64,000 nucleotides of DNA from Bradyrhizobium roseum (GTDB lineage Bacteria > Pseudomonadota > Alphaproteobacteria > Rhizobiales > Xanthobacteraceae). How positions within the stretch are numbered: position 1 is the stretch's first letter; every line of letters starts with the position of its first letter. The notes under the pieces are model-generated. The model was not told the DNA's origin. It searched no databases and was given only the letters and a program-made list of their open reading frames with translations. The translations under genes were made by a program, and so were the position numbers. Shown in pieces: positions 35,907 to 44,902 of this stretch. Location: the NCBI RefSeq assembly GCF_030413175.1, contig NZ_CP129212.1:5742450-5806449 (forward strand). Reading direction: 5' to 3'.

Positions 35907-36305
35907 ATGACGCAGAGACAAGCGGTGTTTCCTGCTGGAAGGCGAGCGCTGTACGAGAAATACAAGTACTCGGCGGCGATCCGATCGGGTGACCTCCTGT
36001 TCGTCTCGGGTCAAGTCGGCTCCCGCGAGGATGGCACGCCTGAGCCGGTGTTTGAGCGTCAGGTCGAGCTTGCCTTTGAAAACCTGAAGGCTGTGCTCGA
36101 AGCCGCGGGATGTACCCTCGCAGACGTCGTCGATGTCACGACGTTCCATACCGATCCCGAAGCACAGCTCGAAACGTTTCTGAAAGTCCGCGACAACCAT
36201 CTCGGCGAACCGCCATATCCGAACATCACAGCCGTGGGAGTCAACTGGCTTGCCGGATTTGATTTTGAGATCAAGGTCATAGCACGCATCCCGAACGACG
36301 GCTGA
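35907..36305 (+). CDS. RidA family protein (aromatic cluster, copy 2)
   Basis: The 132-residue RidA-family protein reads [27 protein letters not shown], then [29 protein letters not shown] and [25 protein letters not shown]. The late Arg that contacts the carboxylate in canonical RidA is replaced by a Val/Asn-containing stretch (GVNWL), so it may not be a classical deaminase. AGGGAG precedes the ATG. It is divergent from the SDR-hydratase operon and followed by a SnoaL-like gene. A role with enamines in the anthranilate route is possible by position. Confidence 0.86.
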   Translation: MTQRQAVFPAGRRALYEKYKYSAAIRSGDLLFVSGQVGSREDGTPEPVFERQVELAFENLKAVLEAAGCTLADVVDVTTFHTDPEAQLETFLKVRDNHLGEPPYPNITAVGVNWLAGFDFEIKVIARIPNDG

Positions 36306-36379
36306 AATGCTGGTGCGCAACGTTCGGAGAAGCGGAGTCCAGGCAGGTGCCGTCTTTGGCTGGTAAAAAGGGGATTTCG

Positions 36380-36763
36380 GTGCAGGACTTGGAGCGCAAC
36401 AAGGCGAATGTGGTCGCCTTCTACCGGTTGATGTTCAACGAGTGCAAACCGGATCAGGCCGTCGAGCTGTATGTCGGTGATGACTATATTCAACACAATC
36501 CGCACGTCGCGACGGGAACGGACGGCTTCATCGCTTATTTCGAACGAATGGCGCGCGAATGGCCCGGCAAGCGAGTCGAGATAAAGCGGGCTATCGCCGA
36601 GGGCGAGTATGTCGTTCTTCACTGCTTCCAGCACTGGCCGGGCGATCATGACTACGCGGGGATCGATATCTTCCGGCTCGACGAACGAGGAAAGATCGTC
36701 GAGCATTGGGACGTCCTGCAGGTTATCCCGCAGCAGTCGGCCAACCCGAACGGCATGTTCTGA
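36380..36763 (+). CDS. SnoaL-like / NTF2-family protein
   Basis: The 127-residue protein has the SnoaL-type polyketide-cyclase-like fold: [51 protein letters not shown], and late [26 protein letters not shown]. The paired His-Asn-Pro and Glu-His-Trp-Asp motifs line the pocket in this family. The GTG at 36380 is backed by AAAGGGG 6 bases upstream; another GTG at 36347 adds 11 residues. It follows RidA copy 2 by 74 bases on the same strand. No specific reaction can be assigned. Confidence 0.82.
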   Translation: MQDLERNKANVVAFYRLMFNECKPDQAVELYVGDDYIQHNPHVATGTDGFIAYFERMAREWPGKRVEIKRAIAEGEYVVLHCFQHWPGDHDYAGIDIFRLDERGKIVEHWDVLQVIPQQSANPNGMF

Positions 36764-36875
36764 TTTTTCCGCACCTTCGGCGCGGCAAAGCGAACCCAAG
36801 CGTGTAACCAACTCCAATTACGCACTACCGAGAGATGCCAGGCATGTCGCGTTTTACCTCGGCCCACTCTGCATG

Positions 36876-38060
36876 TCAGATGATCCCGCCTTGGCGAAGT
36901 GCGGCGATGGCATCTGCATTGTAGCCGAGATCGGCGAGCACTCGATCGGTATGCTCGCCGAGCGTCGGCGGGCGCGAGACGATCTCGCCCGGCGTTTCCG
37001 ACAGCCGCACCGCGACGCGCGCGGTCGGCGCTGATTTCGGCAAGCCCGGATAGTCCACATCCTGCATGAAGCCGGCGGCGCGGATATGTGGATGGTCCAG
37101 CGCCTGTTGCGGGCTCAACACTGGACCAGCGGGGATCATCGCCTTGCCGAGCGTGTCGAGCGCTTCCTCCGTGGTGCGCTCGGCGCACCAGCGCGCCATG
37201 CGTTCGCTGATGACCGGGCCGTTGTTGCCGCGCTTGAGGTCGTCGGCGAACCGCGGATCCTGCAGCCAATGATCCTCACCCATCAGCTTGGCCCAGCGGA
37301 TGAACAATGGGTGTCCGGTGACCTGGCACAGCACCCAGCCGTCTTTGGTGCGGTAGATATCGACGGGTGCCGCGGTCTGGCCGAGATTGCCGGTCGGCAC
37401 CCGGTTGGCCGCGATCACCGCCTGCTCGATCAGGGCCGCGTTGGTGAAGGACAGCGCGGTCGCCAGCAGCGCGCCCTCGACGATCTGGCCGCGCCCGGAT
37501 TTGCCGCGCTCCATCAGGGCGGCGAGCGTGCCGAACGCACAATGCAGCGCGGTGCCGAAATCGACCCAGTTCACCGCGGCGCGGTATGGCGGATCGCCCT
37601 TGCCGGTCATGTAGACCGCGCCCGACATCACCTGGCCGACGCCGTCGAAGCCGACGCGGTCCGACCACGGCCCCGGCCCGCCGAATGCGGTCGCGGTGGT
37701 CAGGATAATGTCCGGCTTGATCGCCTTCAGCGAGTCGTAATCGAGCTTCATCGCCCGCAGCGTCTGCGGCGGCAGATTGGCGACCACGACGTCGGCGGTC
37801 GCGATCAGCCGGCGCATCACCTCCTGCCCCTCCGGCTTCATCGGATCGAGCGTGATGCACTTCTTGTTGCGGTTGACCTGCAGGAACAGCGCGCCCTCGC
37901 CGCCTTCGCCGACGGGGGCGACAAAGCGATCCTCACTGCCGTCGCGCTTCTCGACGCGGATGACTTCCGCGCCGAATTCCGCCAGCAATGTCGCGCAATA
38001 CGGCCCTGCGATATAGCGCCCGAAATCGAGGACGCGAACGCCCTCCAAAACTCCCCCCAT
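36876..38060 (-). CDS. CaiB/BaiF family (class III) CoA transferase
   Basis: The 394-residue enzyme matches family III CoA transferases: VLDFGRYIAGPYCATLLAEFGAEVIRVEKRDGSEDRF, LQVNRNKKCITLDPMKPEG, DVVVANLPPQTLRAMKLDYDSLKA and VNWVDFGTALHCAFGTLAALMER, where the Asp is the candidate catalytic residue. It moves CoA between carboxylic acids. It converges on the SnoaL-like gene and diverges from a DapA-like lyase gene across 107 bases. Substrate is unknown; pairing with the DapA-like enzyme suggests an organic or sugar acid. Confidence 0.9.
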   Translation of the reverse strand: MGGVLEGVRVLDFGRYIAGPYCATLLAEFGAEVIRVEKRDGSEDRFVAPVGEGGEGALFLQVNRNKKCITLDPMKPEGQEVMRRLIATADVVVANLPPQTLRAMKLDYDSLKAIKPDIILTTATAFGGPGPWSDRVGFDGVGQVMSGAVYMTGKGDPPYRAAVNWVDFGTALHCAFGTLAALMERGKSGRGQIVEGALLATALSFTNAALIEQAVIAANRVPTGNLGQTAAPVDIYRTKDGWVLCQVTGHPLFIRWAKLMGEDHWLQDPRFADDLKRGNNGPVISERMARWCAERTTEEALDTLGKAMIPAGPVLSPQQALDHPHIRAAGFMQDVDYPGLPKSAPTARVAVRLSETPGEIVSRPPTLGEHTDRVLADLGYNADAIAALRQGGII

Positions 38061-38167
38061 CGATCATTTCCTTGTTCTTGGCTCGCCGGATCGGCCGAGG
38101 CATTCGTGTTGCTCAATGCACTGGCCGGCCATACAATCACCGATCCCGATCGAATGGAACATCCCTC

Positions 38168-39097
38168 ATGCCATCGACAGCACAACGGCCCTATCGCGGC
38201 GTATTCCCCGTCGTTCCGACCATCTTCGACGAGCGTGGCGCGCTCGATCTGGCGGGGCAGCGCCGCTGCGTCGATTTCATGATCGACGCCGGCTCCAACG
38301 GGCTGTGCATCCTGGCCAATTTCTCCGAGCAGTTTGTGCTGACCGACGCCGAGCGCGAACAGGTGATGCAGGTGGCGCTGGCGCATGTCGCCGGAAGGGT
38401 GCCTGTGATCGTGACGACGACGCATTTCGGCTCACGGGTCTGCGCCGAGCGCAGCCGGCAGGCCCAGGACGCGGGGGCTGCGATGGTGATGATCATGCCG
38501 CCCTATCACGGCGCCACGTTCCGCGTGCCGGAAAAGGCGATCTTCGATTTCTATCGCACCGTGTCCGACGCCATCGACATCCCGATCATGATCCAGGATG
38601 CGCCGGTCGCCGGCACGCCGCTGTCGGTCGACCTGCTGGCCCGCATGGCGCGGGAGATTGCGAATGTCAGCTATTTCAAGATCGAGGTGCCGATGGCCGC
38701 CGCAAAGCTGCGCGACCTGATCGCGGCCGGCGGCGACAGCGTCGAAGGGCCGTGGGACGGCGAGGAAGCGATCACGCTGATGGCCGACCTCGACGCGGGC
38801 GCGACCGGCGCCATGACCGGCGGCGGATATCCTGACGGTATCCGGCAGATCGTCGATCCCTATCTGGCGGGCCGCCGCAACGAAGCGATGGCGGCCTATG
38901 CCCGCTGGCTGCCGCTGATCAATTGGGAGAACCGTCAATGCGGCCTGCAGGCTGCCAAGATCCTGATGCAGGAAGGCGGCGTGATCGGCTCGGCCGCGGT
39001 TCGACACCCACTTCAGAACGTTCGCCCCGAGGCGCGCGCGGGGCTGATCGAGATTGCCCGCACGCTCGATCCCGTGGTGCTGCGCTGGGGCCAATAA
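38168..39097 (+). CDS. Dihydrodipicolinate synthase family aldolase/lyase
   Basis: The 309-residue TIM-barrel protein belongs to the DapA/NanA class I lyases. It has AGSNGLCILANFSEQFVLTDAERE near the pyruvate-binding loop and a Schiff-base lysine at about residue 171 in NVSYFKIEVP. The tyrosine of the usual YNxP motif is replaced (PIMIQDAPVAGT), so it is not a standard dihydrodipicolinate synthase. It probably acts on a 2-keto acid derived from a sugar or aromatic compound. The ATG at 38168 was chosen; the frame stays open upstream without family resemblance. It ends 7 bases before the convergent EEP gene. Confidence 0.85.
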   Translation: MPSTAQRPYRGVFPVVPTIFDERGALDLAGQRRCVDFMIDAGSNGLCILANFSEQFVLTDAEREQVMQVALAHVAGRVPVIVTTTHFGSRVCAERSRQAQDAGAAMVMIMPPYHGATFRVPEKAIFDFYRTVSDAIDIPIMIQDAPVAGTPLSVDLLARMAREIANVSYFKIEVPMAAAKLRDLIAAGGDSVEGPWDGEEAITLMADLDAGATGAMTGGGYPDGIRQIVDPYLAGRRNEAMAAYARWLPLINWENRQCGLQAAKILMQEGGVIGSAAVRHPLQNVRPEARAGLIEIARTLDPVVLRWGQ

Positions 39098-39103
39098 GGC
39101 CCC

Positions 39104-39787
39104 CTATTCCGGAAGTGCGACGTCGGCGATGACGGGCAGATGGTCCGAATAGGCGCGCGCCTTGCGGTCGGTCCAGGCCGAGCGGATGATGAGGTCCGGC
39201 GAGGCATAGATCCGGTCAAGCCGCATCATCGGCAGCCGGGCCGGAAATGTCCGCAGGCGCGTGCGCACCGGGCAAATCCGCGCCAGCACGCCGCGCACTG
39301 ATTTGACCCAGAACCAGTCGTTAAAGTCGCCGAGTACGATCGTGCGCGTCGGCCGCACCAGTTCGGCCAGCGCATGCGCCTGCGCGTGCCGTTCATGGAT
39401 GCTCAGGCCGAGATGGGTGGCGATGACCCTGACCTCCGCCTGCTTGAAGAGGATACGTGCCGCGATGGCGCGGCGCGGCTCACGTTCCTCGTACGAGACG
39501 TCGGAAACCGTCGGTGGCTCGATGAAAGGCCAGCGGCTCATCAGCACCTGGCCATAGTCGCCGTCCTTGGTGACGATCGACCGCGCATCGATGCTGTGCT
39601 CGCCGACGGCCTTGGCCAGCAGCGCAAAGGGGTCGTCGGTCCGTCCGCGTGAGTCGACCTCCTGCAGCGCCACGATATCCGGAGACCAGTGGCGAATGAT
39701 GGCGCAGACGCCGTCGAGGTCGAATCTTGGATTGAGCATAAACGTGCCGTGGACGTTCCACGTCATGATGCGAAGCGTTGACGTCAC
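39104..39787 (-). CDS. Endonuclease/exonuclease/phosphatase family protein
   Basis: The 227-residue protein has the EEP fold motifs: IMTWNVHG, IVALQEVDSRG, ATHLGLSIHERHAQAHAL, VLGDFNDWFW and the terminal SDHLPVIADVAL. The catalytic Asn, Glu, Asp and His residues are all present. It starts at a GTG overlapping the stop of the phospholipase D fusion gene by four bases, so it is translated with it. In such pairs it is likely a phosphodiesterase or phosphatase acting on lipid or inositol-like head groups rather than DNA; this is inference. Confidence 0.85.
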   Translation of the reverse strand: MTSTLRIMTWNVHGTFMLNPRFDLDGVCAIIRHWSPDIVALQEVDSRGRTDDPFALLAKAVGEHSIDARSIVTKDGDYGQVLMSRWPFIEPPTVSDVSYEEREPRRAIAARILFKQAEVRVIATHLGLSIHERHAQAHALAELVRPTRTIVLGDFNDWFWVKSVRGVLARICPVRTRLRTFPARLPMMRLDRIYASPDLIIRSAWTDRKARAYSDHLPVIADVALPE

Positions 39788-42012
39788 CTTCGGCGTCCCG
39801 CCATCCAGGTCACCAGGAACTGCACGGCGAGGCAAAGCGCGATCCAGGCCGCGATCGCCAGCGCCAGCAGCAGGACATTGCCCCATGACGCGTTTCGGGC
39901 GAGATCGGCGATCTGCGCGCCGAGGGCGGCCATGACCGCGATGCCCGGCGCCATGCCGAGCGCCGTGCCGAGCATGAAATCGCGCAGGCTCAACTCGCTG
40001 GCGCCCGCCACGAGATTTACCACCGAAAAGGGCGCGATCGGGACCATCCGGATCATCGCGACCGCGACGACGCCCTTGTCGATGACGCGGCGCTGGATCC
40101 GCGCCGCCCGGCGTCCGAGCAGCCGCTGCAGCCGGACATGGCCCAGGAACCGGCCGATCAGGAACAGCGTCAACGCGCTGAGCAGCACGCCGATGCCGGC
40201 GCTGACAAAACCCATCCAAGGCCCGAGCGCCGCCGCCGTCGCCGCGATCAGCACCAGCACCGGAAAGACCACGAGACCGCCGACCACGAAGGCGGCAATC
40301 GCCAGCAGCGGCGCGAACTGCGACCGCGCCGGTTGCGCGATCACCGAGGAGACGAAGCCGACATCGGCAAAATCCTTCAGCGACGTATATTGCCAGGCCA
40401 GCGCGAGGCCGGCGAGCGCGGCGACGAGGCCGAGCACGGCAAGGATCGTACGCGCCGTCCACATGCGGGTGGCGGCCCGGTCGAGATGAAGCGGTTCGCG
40501 GGGGTCGGCGACGGGTTGCACGACGGTCGCAAGCCCGCCTTCCGTCGCCGCCGGATCGATCGGCTGCAGCGATTTTTCGCGGTCGCTCGCCGCGAGGCGA
40601 TCGAGATATCCGAACAGATCGGCCTCGTTGTCCTCGATCTCGCGTTCGTCGGCGCCGCAGAAATGCCCGATCATCTGGCGGCGAAACCGGGCGATATATT
40701 CCTGCTGCTTCTCCGACGTCGCCTCGAAGGCCAGATCGCATTCGGTGTCGGCGCCCATCGAGCGGTTGTTGATATTGGCGGAGCCGATGCGAAGGAAGCG
40801 ATCGTCTGTTATCATCACCTTGCTGTGCACCATGACGGCCGACGCCGACCCGTCCGCGCCCCGCGTCGACGGATAGAGGAAGCGAACGCGGTCCACAACA
40901 TCGGCCGCCACGAACTGGGCGATGAACCCGCCACGGCCGCTCTGCATCGCCTGCGATTCGAACCAGGACGAATGCATTTTGGGCGTGACGATGAGGACTT
41001 TGAGCTGCGGCACGTCCAGCATCCGCTGCACCAACAGACGCGCGATGTCGACGGCGCTGGTGAACTGGTTCTCGATATAGATGAAGCGGTCGGCCATATT
41101 GATGGACGCCTCGAACAGCCGCGCCACCTCGTGCGCGCCGGCGTCACCCGCGATGGTGATGCCGGTCCGGGCGATGCCTGCCGTCATGTCGCGCACCTGC
41201 ACCGGAATCGCAGCCGGCCAGCGGTCGCCGGTGACCGCGGCGGATTTTGTCACCGCGCAGCCGGCGGCGCGCCACCTGCCCTCGGCCACTTCCCTCAGGC
41301 AGGCAGCGGCTTCGCCATCCACCATGCACTGCACGTCGTGAAACGGCGGATAGGGCTTTCCGTCGGGATCGACGCGGAGCGGATCATCGGCCGCGTGCGC
41401 GCTGCTGTCCCAGCGCCTGATCGTCAAATCGAGACCGCCGGAGAAGGCGAGCACGCCATCGATGACGACGATCTTCTGGTGCTGCGCCGAACCCAGAGGA
41501 AGGCTGGAGTCGAAGCAGAAGCGAAGCCGGTCCGGCGCGCCCGCGGTGAATTTCGCGGGAGAATTCCATTCCCGCTCCGCCGCGTAGAGGGGCGGAAAAT
41601 CCCAGCTCAGGATGTCGATCCGCAAGCCGGGCCTTGCCTTGAGCAGCGCCTTGAGGAACGCGCCGAGTTCTTCCGGATAGCCGTCGTCGGCCTGGCCGGA
41701 CGGACCGACGAAGCGGGTCAGGCTGTGGATGTCCCAGCCGATGATATAGACCTGCCGCGTCGCCAGCAGCAGCGCCGCGCGCAACGCCGCGAAATAGGCG
41801 GCGGCATCATTCAGGATTGCCAGCCGCCCTGCCTTGCACTTGCGCCAGACGGTATCGCCCGGGGTGAGGATGGATGAGCTCTGCAGCAGAGGGCACCTCG
41901 GCGAGACAGGACATGAACGCGGGACGACGGGCGGAGGCCGGTCCGCCCGAACAAACGCCTTCAGGCCATCAGGGTTCCACAGCCGGGATTGTTTTTGCTC
42001 AGGAATTTCCAC
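39784..42012 (-). CDS. Phospholipase D-like protein fused to a VTT/DedA-type membrane domain
   Basis: The protein, about 742 residues from the GTG at 42012, has two phospholipase D HKD motifs (HQKIVVID near residue 178 and HSKVMITDD near 396, with IGSANINNRSMGADTECDL). A linker follows, then a C-terminal membrane domain from about residue 520 with the VTT/TMEM64-like stretch VLIAATAAALGPWMGFVSAGIG and GRRAARIQRRVIDKGVVAVAMIRMVPIAPFSVVNLVAGASEL. It likely makes or cleaves a phospholipid such as cardiolipin or phosphatidylglycerol, with the membrane part perhaps moving lipid across the bilayer. The start is uncertain: a TTG at 42072 lacks a ribosome binding site. It is coupled to the downstream EEP gene. 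Confidence 0.87.
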   Translation of the reverse strand: MEIPEQKQSRLWNPDGLKAFVRADRPPPVVPRSCPVSPRCPLLQSSSILTPGDTVWRKCKAGRLAILNDAAAYFAALRAALLLATRQVYIIGWDIHSLTRFVGPSGQADDGYPEELGAFLKALLKARPGLRIDILSWDFPPLYAAEREWNSPAKFTAGAPDRLRFCFDSSLPLGSAQHQKIVVIDGVLAFSGGLDLTIRRWDSSAHAADDPLRVDPDGKPYPPFHDVQCMVDGEAAACLREVAEGRWRAAGCAVTKSAAVTGDRWPAAIPVQVRDMTAGIARTGITIAGDAGAHEVARLFEASINMADRFIYIENQFTSAVDIARLLVQRMLDVPQLKVLIVTPKMHSSWFESQAMQSGRGGFIAQFVAADVVDRVRFLYPSTRGADGSASAVMVHSKVMITDDRFLRIGSANINNRSMGADTECDLAFEATSEKQQEYIARFRRQMIGHFCGADEREIEDNEADLFGYLDRLAASDREKSLQPIDPAATEGGLATVVQPVADPREPLHLDRAATRMWTARTILAVLGLVAALAGLALAWQYTSLKDFADVGFVSSVIAQPARSQFAPLLAIAAFVVGGLVVFPVLVLIAATAAALGPWMGFVSAGIGVLLSALTLFLIGRFLGHVRLQRLLGRRAARIQRRVIDKGVVAVAMIRMVPIAPFSVVNLVAGASELSLRDFMLGTALGMAPGIAVMAALGAQIADLARNASWGNVLLLALAIAAWIALCLAVQFLVTWMAGRRR

Positions 42013-42080
42013 GGAAATGCGGCGCTCCCGATCGATGGCGCCTGGTCGCAGGCAACACGCATCCCATTGCAAATCTCTTA

Positions 42081-42100
42081 TATATGACTATCGTCATATA
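42081..42100. promoter_or_regulatory. Perfect palindrome upstream of the thiolase gene, putative operator
   Basis: TATATGAC (42081-42088) and GTCATATA (42093-42100) flank TATC. The AT-rich site lies 27-46 bases before the thiolase ATG and overlaps a likely minus-10 region. It differs from the MarR-type sites of the neighbouring cluster, so another regulator (for instance of the TetR type) is expected. No such regulator gene is in the window. Confidence 0.55.
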
Positions 42101-42126
42101 ATAGCGATCGAACAGGAGAAGCCGCG

Positions 42127-43323
42127 ATGTCCGCAAGCCCCGATCCCGTCGTCATCCTTTCCGCCGCCCGCACGCCGCTGGGGCGATTCATGGGCGAACT
42201 GTCCCCGTTCAGCGCGCACAAGCTCGGCGCGCATGTGATCGGCGCGGCGCTGCAGCGGGCGAAACTGCCGCCGGAGCGCGTCGACGAGGTGCTTTTGGGC
42301 AACGTGCTGCCGGCCGGACAGGGCCAGGCGCCGGCGCGGCAAGCGGCGCGTGGCGCCGGATTGCCCGACGCCACCGGCGCCACCACGGTCAACAAGGTCT
42401 GCGGCTCCGGCATGAAGGCGACCATGCTGGCCCACGACATCATCAACGCCGGCTCGGCGGACATCGTGCTGGCCGGCGGCATGGAGAGCATGAGCAACGC
42501 GCCCTATCTGCTGGCGAAAGCGCGCGGCGGCTATCGCGCCGGCCATGACCGGATCATCGATCACATGATGATGGACGGGCTGGAAGACGCCTACGAGAGC
42601 GGCCGATCGATGGGCGACTTCGGCGAGGCCACCGCGGAGGCGTATCAGTTCACCCGCACGGACCAGGACGCTTATGCGATGGAGACGCTGAGCCGCGCCC
42701 GCAAGGCGGTCGAGGGTGGCGCGTTCAGCGCCGAGATCGCGCCGCTGACATTGACCGAGAAGACCGGCCCGCGCGTCATCGCCAATGACGAACATCCGCT
42801 CAAGGTGGATCCTGCAAAAATTCCCGGACTGAAACCCGCGTTTCGCGCCAACGGCACCATCACGCCGGCCGCCTCCTCCGCCAATGCCGACGGCGCCGCC
42901 GCACTCATTCTCGCAAAACGTTCACTCGCCGATCGGGACGGCCTGCCGTTGCTTGCCGAGATCAAGGGCCACACCACCCACAGCCAAGAGCCGCAATGGT
43001 TCACCACCGCCCCTATCCCGGCGATCCGCAAGCTGCTGGATAAAGTGGGCTGGAGCGTCGGCGATGTCGATTTGTTCGAGATCAACGAAGCCTTCGCGGT
43101 GGTGGCGATGGCGGCGCAGAAGGACCTTGGCATCCCCCGGGAGAAACTCAACGTCAATGGCGGGGCCTGCGCGCTCGGCCACCCGATCGGCGCCACCGGC
43201 GCGCGGCTGATCGTGACGCTGTTGCATGCGCTGGAAGCGCGCAACCTGAAACGCGGCGTCGCCGCCCTGTGCATCGGCGGCGGCGAAGCCACTGCGATTG
43301 CCGTCGAGCGTGTCGGGCGCTGA
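42127..43323 (+). CDS. Acetyl-CoA acetyltransferase (thiolase)
   Basis: The 398-residue thiolase has the acyl-carrying Cys92 in TTVNKVCGSGMKA, the NEAF motif in LFEINEAFAVVAMA, the His in GGACALGHPIGATGAR and the second Cys in LCIGGGEATA. It either condenses or splits acetoacetyl-CoA or longer 3-ketoacyl-CoA. AGGAGAAG precedes the ATG. It stands alone behind its own palindromic operator, divergent from the phospholipase fusion. It could supply the final thiolysis for the aromatic CoA pathway 6 kb away or polyhydroxybutyrate synthesis; sequence cannot decide. Confidence 0.92.
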   Translation: MSASPDPVVILSAARTPLGRFMGELSPFSAHKLGAHVIGAALQRAKLPPERVDEVLLGNVLPAGQGQAPARQAARGAGLPDATGATTVNKVCGSGMKATMLAHDIINAGSADIVLAGGMESMSNAPYLLAKARGGYRAGHDRIIDHMMMDGLEDAYESGRSMGDFGEATAEAYQFTRTDQDAYAMETLSRARKAVEGGAFSAEIAPLTLTEKTGPRVIANDEHPLKVDPAKIPGLKPAFRANGTITPAASSANADGAAALILAKRSLADRDGLPLLAEIKGHTTHSQEPQWFTTAPIPAIRKLLDKVGWSVGDVDLFEINEAFAVVAMAAQKDLGIPREKLNVNGGACALGHPIGATGARLIVTLLHALEARNLKRGVAALCIGGGEATAIAVERVGR

Positions 43324-43373
43324 TCTCGAAGCAAGGGTTCGCGGGCGGCTGAGTATAGCCGCCCAGTCACAGG

Positions 43374-44414
43374 CTAGTAGTTGGTCGCCGTCCTCTGGTT
43401 CGGGATGCCGTCGATCGGGCACTCATCCGTGCCGACCGTCGGACGTGTCATCGCCTCGACCATTTCCCGGGTGCCTTCGGGATCGGCGATCCACTTGGCA
43501 TAGAAATCGTAGGGGCAGGTCGCGACGCCCTTTGCGCCGTCACCGGAATTGATCATGCCGGTATAGCCGCGATGCACCAGCTTGAAGAGGTGGTTCTGCG
43601 ACTGGCCGTTGCGGCGGGCGTCGCGGATCAAATGTTTTGACAGCGCGGCGTATTGAATGCCGTTTTCCTCCTCGCCGGTCTCGCCGAGGGTGCGGCCGTC
43701 GAAGCCGATGATCGCGGAGTGGCCGAAATACGAATAGACGCCGTCGAAGCCGGCGGCGTTGGCGACCGCGACATACACGTTGTTGGCCCAGGCCATCGCC
43801 TTGGAAATCATCACCTGCTGTTCCTTGGCCGGATACATATAGCCCTGGCAGCGCACGATCAGTTCGGCGCCCTTCATGGCGCAGTCGCGCCAGATCTCCG
43901 GATAGTTGCCGTCGTCGCAGATGATCAGGCTGACCTTCAGGCCCTTCGGGCCTTCGGATACGTACGTGCAATTGCCGGGATACCAGCCCTCGATCGGAAC
44001 CCATGGCATGATCTTGCGGTACTTCTGCACGATCTCGCCCTTGTCGTTCATCAGAATCAGCGTGTTGTACGGCGCCTTGTGCGGATGCTCCTCATGACGC
44101 TCGCCGGTGAGCGAGAACACGCCCCAGACCTTCGACTTGCGGCAGGCCTCCGCAAAGATCTCGGTTTCGTCGCCCGGCACCGACGAGGCCGTCTCGTACA
44201 TCTCCTTGGAGTCGTACATAATGCCATGGGTGGAATATTCCGGGAAGATCACGAGATCCATGCCCGGCAGGCCGAGCTTCATGCCCGCGATCATGTCAGC
44301 GATGTTGCGCGCGTTGTCGAGCACCTCGGCCTTGGTGTGCAGCCGCGGCATCTTGTAATTGACGACGGCGACGCCCACCGTGTCGTTGCTGGAGGAAATG
44401 TCACCGTGGAGCAT
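43374..44414 (-). CDS. amiE: Aliphatic amidase
   Basis: The 346-residue nitrilase-superfamily enzyme hydrolyses short aliphatic amides such as acetamide to acid plus ammonia. It is very close to Pseudomonas AmiE from the start ([20 protein letters not shown]). The catalytic triad is intact at Glu59 (IFPEYS), Lys134 (KYRKIMPW) and Cys166 ([16 protein letters not shown]). The shorter C-terminus (ending NQRTATNY) is unremarkable. It is the last gene of a minus-strand run with fmdB, fmdA and urtEDCBA, which imports and hydrolyses amides or urea for nitrogen. Confidence 0.96.
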   Translation of the reverse strand: MLHGDISSSNDTVGVAVVNYKMPRLHTKAEVLDNARNIADMIAGMKLGLPGMDLVIFPEYSTHGIMYDSKEMYETASSVPGDETEIFAEACRKSKVWGVFSLTGERHEEHPHKAPYNTLILMNDKGEIVQKYRKIMPWVPIEGWYPGNCTYVSEGPKGLKVSLIICDDGNYPEIWRDCAMKGAELIVRCQGYMYPAKEQQVMISKAMAWANNVYVAVANAAGFDGVYSYFGHSAIIGFDGRTLGETGEEENGIQYAALSKHLIRDARRNGQSQNHLFKLVHRGYTGMINSGDGAKGVATCPYDFYAKWIADPEGTREMVEAMTRPTVGTDECPIDGIPNQRTATNY

Positions 44415-44457
44415 GGGATCGCCTCTCGTTCGGGTTCGGATTTTGACAGATCGCGCG

Positions 44458-44805
44458 TCAGTGGCTGATCATCCAGGGCCGCGCGGTCGGGAAGCCCTTG
44501 GCGCCGCTTTTCGATTGGGTCATCAGCCGCGCCGGCTTCTTCTTGCCGGTCGAGCAGCAGCCGCAACCGGGGCCGTGGGCGGCCTTGTACTCAGCAACCG
44601 TTTTCGGTGCGTGGGCGCTGCGCTCGTTGGTGGCGATGGCCTTGCGTTTGTCCGACGGCATGCAGAAGAACGCCGGCGCGGTCAGGATCACCCGCGGCGA
44701 CTCACTTTCGCAGCGCGGGCAGTCCTGCGGATCGTCGCACTCGGCCATCGGCCGCATGTCCGTGAACGGGCCGCAATCGTTGCAGAGATATTCGTAGACA
44801 GGCAT
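44458..44805 (-). CDS. fmdB: FmdB family zinc-ribbon protein
   Basis: The 115-residue protein starts [20 protein letters not shown] with the FmdB zinc-ribbon CxxC pair, the second pair being CPRC near residue 33. A second cysteine cluster [11 protein letters not shown] lies near the C-terminus. FmdB is a putative regulator or accessory of the amide operon in Methylophilus. The longer open frame upstream is rejected because the family begins at this ATG. It lies 97 bases after formamidase and 43 bases before amiE in the same transcript. Confidence 0.88.
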   Translation of the reverse strand: MPVYEYLCNDCGPFTDMRPMAECDDPQDCPRCESESPRVILTAPAFFCMPSDKRKAIATNERSAHAPKTVAEYKAAHGPGCGCCSTGKKKPARLMTQSKSGAKGFPTARPWMISH

Positions 44806-44902
44806 CTGTTTTCCTCGCGCGAGTGTTTTCGTAGCGGCTTCGCGATGATGGATGCGGGCGGCGGCACGCGTTCGGCCATCCCGCATCCTTCTCGCGCAGG
44901 GA

